64,000 bases of DNA from Arctic95D-9 sp035967665 (GTDB taxonomy: Bacteria > Verrucomicrobiota > Verrucomicrobiia > Verrucomicrobiales > DEV007). How positions within the stretch are numbered: the stretch's first letter is position 1; each line of letters starts with the position of its first letter. The stretch spans positions 87,574 to 151,573 of the forward strand of contig JAYWLB010000098.1 of the NCBI GenBank assembly GCA_035967665.1, written 5' to 3'. A program made the position numbers and the translations under genes. The notes under the pieces are model-generated. The model did no database searches. It was not told where the DNA came from and saw only the letters and a program-made list of their open reading frames with translations. Shown here one piece after another: positions 60,789-64,000 of the stretch.

Positions 60789-61175
60789 AATTTAGTAATG
60801 TTAGTTCTGAAGTCTGTTTTCGAAATCTTGTTTAGAATCGCTCCGGCTTAAAGAGGAAATTTCAACAATATACGTATCAATTTCCCCGCCTTTTTTGCAT
60901 CCAAACGGAACGCGGGACGTAGAGCCGAAAGCCCCGCCCCCCATAGCTTGCATTCCCTTAATTCCCCACCGGATAAGTCATATTTCCGAAGGGAAAGAGC
61001 GGGCCGGATATCAATCGCTGTATCACCGCATTCCACAGCTCGTCCGCTCCCCCGTAAGACCCTAAAAACAGGAACAAAAACCTCTGAAAAGCCCCGTAAA
61101 TTTGTCACTCAACAAATCATAAAACCGATTGACTAATCTTCGGATGAATTCGAATTTCACAGCGATCTATCGTCT
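60789..61175. other. Divergent intergenic region
   Basis: The 387 bp separate the peroxidase from the carboxynorspermidine dehydrogenase, so promoters for both lie here. Short open frames on both strands lack family features and start sites. I see no RNA gene or repeat. Confidence 0.5.
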
Positions 61176-62387
61176 ATGCAGAAAACCGTTATCGTAGGAG
61201 CCGGAGGAGTTGGCAACGTCGTCGCGCACAAGTGCGCGCAGGACGCAGCCACCTTTGGCGAAGTCTGGCTCGTGAGCCGCACTTTGGAAAAGTGTGATGC
61301 GATTGCGGCTGACATTCTTGCGTCTACCGGCGTTACGGTGAAGACCGCCTGCCTCGATGCCGATAACGTGGCGGAGACGACGGCCTTTTTGAAAGAGGTC
61401 CAGCCGAAGGTTCTTCTGAACATTGCGCTCCCCTATCAGGATCTCACCCTCATGGATGCATGCCTCGAAGCCGGCGTGCACTATCTCGATACCGCGAACT
61501 ACGAGCCGCTCGACAACCCGCATTTCGAATACAAGTGGCAGTGGGATTATCAGGAGCGTTTTGAAAAGGCGGGGCTCACCGCTATCCTCGGCAGTGGATT
61601 TGACCCCGGGGTGACAAATGTCTTTTGCGCTTACGCGTTGAAACACTGGTTCGACGAAATCGAAACCGTCGATATTCTTGACGCGAACGCAGGCGATCAC
61701 GGCTTGCCTTTTGCCACAAACTTCAATCCGGAGATCAACATCCGTGAAATCACGGCGGATGGGCGTTACTGGGAAAATGGCGAATGGAAGACCGTTCCCG
61801 CCCTCTCGATTTCCCGCGAATTCGATTTCCCCGAAATTGGACCGAAAGACATCTATCTTTTGTATCATGAGGAACTCGAAAGCCTCGCGAAAAACCTTCC
61901 CGGGCTGAAGCGAATCCGCTTTTGGATGACCTTCTCCCAGAACTACATCACCCATTTGAAGGTGCTGGAGAACATCGGGATGACATCTATCGAACCCATC
62001 AATTATGAAGGGAAAGAAGTTATTCCGTTGCAATTTCTAAAAGAAATATTACCTGATCCTGCGTCCCTCGGTCCACTGACCAAAGGAAAAACCTGTATTG
62101 GTTGCATGATCACAGGACGTCTCAAAGAAAACGGAGAAACGGCGACTCGTTTCATCTACAATATTTGTGACCATCAAGCGTGCTTCGAAGAAGTGAAAAG
62201 TCAGGCGATTAGTTATACCGCAGGCGTTCCCGCAATGATCGGGGCACGACAACTCATGTCCGGAGCGTGGCTGCGTCCCGGCGTGTGGAATCTCGAGCAG
62301 CTCGACCCCGATCCCTTCATGGACGACCTAAATGCCTGGGGGCTACCCTGGCATGTCCTTGAAGTGGATCATTCATTGAGACCGTAG
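61176..62387 (+). CDS. Carboxynorspermidine/carboxyspermidine dehydrogenase
   Basis: The cytoplasmic enzyme condenses diaminopropane or putrescine with aspartate semialdehyde using NADPH, giving carboxynorspermidine or carboxyspermidine. The 403-residue protein belongs to the saccharopine dehydrogenase group and starts with a Rossmann fold (VIVGAGGVGNVVAHKCAQ). Further landmarks are VHYLDTANYEP, LGSGFDPGVTNVF, GDHGLPFATNFNPEINI, and CMITGRLKENGETA near the C-terminus. The downstream decarboxylase gene supports the assignment. The amino acceptor cannot be told from sequence. Confidence 0.9.
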   Translation: MQKTVIVGAGGVGNVVAHKCAQDAATFGEVWLVSRTLEKCDAIAADILASTGVTVKTACLDADNVAETTAFLKEVQPKVLLNIALPYQDLTLMDACLEAGVHYLDTANYEPLDNPHFEYKWQWDYQERFEKAGLTAILGSGFDPGVTNVFCAYALKHWFDEIETVDILDANAGDHGLPFATNFNPEINIREITADGRYWENGEWKTVPALSISREFDFPEIGPKDIYLLYHEELESLAKNLPGLKRIRFWMTFSQNYITHLKVLENIGMTSIEPINYEGKEVIPLQFLKEILPDPASLGPLTKGKTCIGCMITGRLKENGETATRFIYNICDHQACFEEVKSQAISYTAGVPAMIGARQLMSGAWLRPGVWNLEQLDPDPFMDDLNAWGLPWHVLEVDHSLRP

Positions 62388-62432
62388 GCGTAGAGTTGGT
62401 TTTCACCAGCCTGCGCCCCACCGATCCGAATT

Positions 62433-62454
62433 TTCGTGTTTTATCAAACACGAA
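62433..62454 (+). promoter_or_regulatory. Hairpin between the two polyamine genes
   Basis: TTCGTGTTT and AAACACGAA are perfect 9-bp arms around TATC. It lies in the 151-bp space before nspC and has no T-run, so attenuation or mRNA protection is possible. Confidence 0.4.
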
Positions 62455-62538
62455 CGCACCGCGTTGTGTCCTTCACGCAAACGCCTGCCCATCCCCCTGC
62501 GGGGAGAACTCTCTTTTAATTTTTTCTTTTCTTATCAA

Positions 62539-63828
62539 ATGTATATCGACGAATCATCCGAGCGCGAAATTGCCCTCACCCCATCCACTCTCTTCACCGA
62601 CGCCGCCGCCAGCGCAGCGCCACCCGTAGTTGCACCCGAATCAAAGTGTCTCCCCGACACTCCGGAGGCAACGTTTACCCGCCTCGCGAAAGCAGCGAAA
62701 GCCTGCGATCTTCCGACTCCCTGCTACCTCCTCGATCACTCTGCCTTTCAGCGGAACGGCCGTATCCTCAAGGACGTTCAGGACCGGACCGGCGCGCACA
62801 TTCTCCTCGCACAGAAGGCATTCGCCTGCTTCAACCTCTACCCGACTCTTCGTAACTATCTCGCCGGAACGACCGCGAGCGGCCTTCACGAAGCGCGTCT
62901 CGGAGCTGAGGAATTCGGTGGCGAAGTCCATGTTTTCTCTCCAGCCTACACCCCTGCAGAGATGACGGAACTCGTAAAGATTTCTGATCATATCGTCTTC
63001 AATTCCCTCTCGCAGTGGTCCCGCTACCGCGAAGAGGTTCTCAGCGCCGACCGGAAAGTTTCCCCCGGTCTCCGCATCAACCCTGAATACGCAGAATCCG
63101 TTGCCGAAATCTACAACCCCTGTGGTCATGGTTCCCGCTTTGGAGTCCTCGCATCGAAACTTGAAGGTGCTGATCTCGACGGAATCGAAGGCCTCCACTT
63201 CCACACGCTTTGCGAACAGGGCTCCGACGCACTGGAAAGAACCCTTGAGCACGTCACCGCAAAATTTGACAGCTACCTCAAAAAGATGAAGTGGCTCAAT
63301 ATGGGCGGAGGTCACCTCATCACCACACCCGGTTATGACATTGAACGTCTCGTTCGCATCATCGGTGAACTTCAGGCCCGCTACCCGCAGCTCACAATCT
63401 ATCTCGAACCCGGCGAGGCGATCTCAACCGGAACAGGCGTGCTCGTTGGCAGCGTTATTGACCTCGTCGAAAACGGTATGGACGTCGCTGTCCTCGACGT
63501 ATCAGCGACAGCCCACATGCCCGACGTTCTTGAAATGCCCTATCGCGCAGGACTCGAGAATTCAGGCGAAGCCGGCGAAAAGAAACACACCTACCGCCTC
63601 GGTGCACCCACCTGCCTCTCGGGCGATGTCATCGGTGACTACAGCTTCGACGAGCCACTTCAAATCGGTGATCAGGTTGTGTTTCACGACATGGCTCACT
63701 ACACCATGGTGAAAAACACGACCTTCAATGGCGTGCGCCTTCCTGACATTGCGATCCTGAAAGAAGACGGCAAAATCGAGACCGTCCGTCAGTTCACCTA
63801 CGAAGATTACAAAATGCGCCTCGGATAA
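62539..63828 (+). CDS. nspC: Carboxynorspermidine decarboxylase NspC
   Basis: The PLP enzyme removes CO2 from carboxynorspermidine or carboxyspermidine to give norspermidine or spermidine. About 429 residues from the ATG at 62539; an open frame to 62464 lacks a good start. It is of the alanine-racemase fold type. The N-terminal PLP Lys is at about 93 in LLAQKAFACF. Other landmarks are RINPEYAESV, HGSRFGVLA, LHFHTLCEQGSDAL, MGGGHLIT, YLEPGEAIS and the late GAPTCLSGDVIGDY. The first 45 residues are an extension relative to usual members. The end is followed by a strong terminator. Confidence 0.92.
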   Translation: MYIDESSEREIALTPSTLFTDAAASAAPPVVAPESKCLPDTPEATFTRLAKAAKACDLPTPCYLLDHSAFQRNGRILKDVQDRTGAHILLAQKAFACFNLYPTLRNYLAGTTASGLHEARLGAEEFGGEVHVFSPAYTPAEMTELVKISDHIVFNSLSQWSRYREEVLSADRKVSPGLRINPEYAESVAEIYNPCGHGSRFGVLASKLEGADLDGIEGLHFHTLCEQGSDALERTLEHVTAKFDSYLKKMKWLNMGGGHLITTPGYDIERLVRIIGELQARYPQLTIYLEPGEAISTGTGVLVGSVIDLVENGMDVAVLDVSATAHMPDVLEMPYRAGLENSGEAGEKKHTYRLGAPTCLSGDVIGDYSFDEPLQIGDQVVFHDMAHYTMVKNTTFNGVRLPDIAILKEDGKIETVRQFTYEDYKMRLG

Positions 63829-63863
63829 CCGGGCGACCCGTTTTACTTCGGACAAATCCAGGC

Positions 63864-63884
63864 GTTGGAACCCGCGGTTCCAAC
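63864..63884 (+). terminator. Hairpin downstream of nspC
   Basis: GTTGGAACC and GGTTCCAAC form 9-bp arms around CGC. CAGTTCTTTTG follows. It may help end transcription before the stronger signal at 63900. Confidence 0.45.
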
Positions 63885-63899
63885 AGTTCTTTTGCGAAA

Positions 63900-63934
63900 G
63901 CGGCCCGTAACTCGTTGCGGGCCGCGTTTTTTTT
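63900..63934 (+). terminator. Strong rho-independent terminator
   Basis: GCGGCCCG (63900-63907) pairs with CGGGCCGC (63918-63925), then G and eight T residues. It ends the carboxynorspermidine operon. Confidence 0.9.
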
Positions 63935-64000
63935 GCGCGCCCATCAAAAACGCACCGGCTAAACGCAAAAGCACCCCACTCGGCCCCGCAGGCATAGGCA

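Overview
The window reads as chromosomal DNA of a free-living, probably aquatic, Gram-negative member of the Verrucomicrobiota (Planctomycetota is the less likely alternative). The evidence is the mix of families: DUF1549/DUF1553 and planctomycete-type cytochrome c (PSCyt1) proteins, PPC-domain and WD40 exported proteins, Tat-exported oxidoreductases and isomerases, exported sulfatases and sialate O-acetylesterases, a type II secretion pseudopilin operon, Mpl, and the carboxynorspermidine polyamine route. No ribosomal RNA or ordinary tRNA gene was found. One complete tmRNA gene is present. Many genes lack a clear Shine-Dalgarno sequence, so several starts were chosen from signal peptides, ATG codons and overlaps.

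Layout. 21-10735 holds an exported DUF1549/DUF1553 protein, a PPC protein and a c-type-cytochrome/WD40 protein in tandem, then a second PPC protein on the opposite strand. 10959-13539 has a Tat-exported TIM-barrel protein and pabB. 13741-13935 is a 92-bp direct repeat. 13953-19407 (minus strand) is gspF-G-H-I-J-K running into trmD, preceded by hipB-hipA (19458-21136), a Tat-exported Gfo/Idh/MocA oxidoreductase and ssb. 23400-25601 is a YcgR/YcgQ-like metal permease pair with a very His-rich loop. 26021-26375 is tmRNA, followed by a gene-poor stretch with a DUF3293 gene that seems frameshifted and a gene fragment. 27362-31221 has a membrane Ser/Thr kinase and mpl.

31522-37514 is a respiratory or cytochrome block: a membrane c-type cytochrome with leucine-rich repeats and a TonB-like Pro/Lys tail, a lipoprotein, ResB and CcsA. 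A 29-residue membrane peptide, a nested inverted repeat, an OmpA-like coiled-coil protein, pyruvate kinase, a DUF4250 protein, NsrR, a beta-propeller and a SulP transporter follow to 44274. 44341-52368 is rich in hydrolases: an aspartoacylase/amidotransferase fusion, two acetylxylan-esterase-like hydrolases, a sialate O-acetylesterase and a sulfatase fused to an alpha/beta hydrolase. This suggests processing of acetylated and sulfated polysaccharides or glycans. 52422-63828 has an outer-membrane barrel, a lipoprotein, exported MsrB, a neutral-ceramidase-like enzyme, a DUF900 lipoprotein hydrolase, a BASS transporter, a di-haem peroxidase, and the carboxynorspermidine dehydrogenase/decarboxylase pair.

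The strongest candidates for undescribed biology are: the DUF1549/PPC/WD40/PPC export module with matching Ala/Lys coiled coils; two multi-domain fusions (sulfatase-hydrolase and aspartoacylase-amidotransferase); a minor pseudopilin with a long Gly/Arg tail; a 14-bp hairpin overlapping a start codon; a 26-bp element that supplies the end of one gene; and the homopolymer frameshift in DUF3293.
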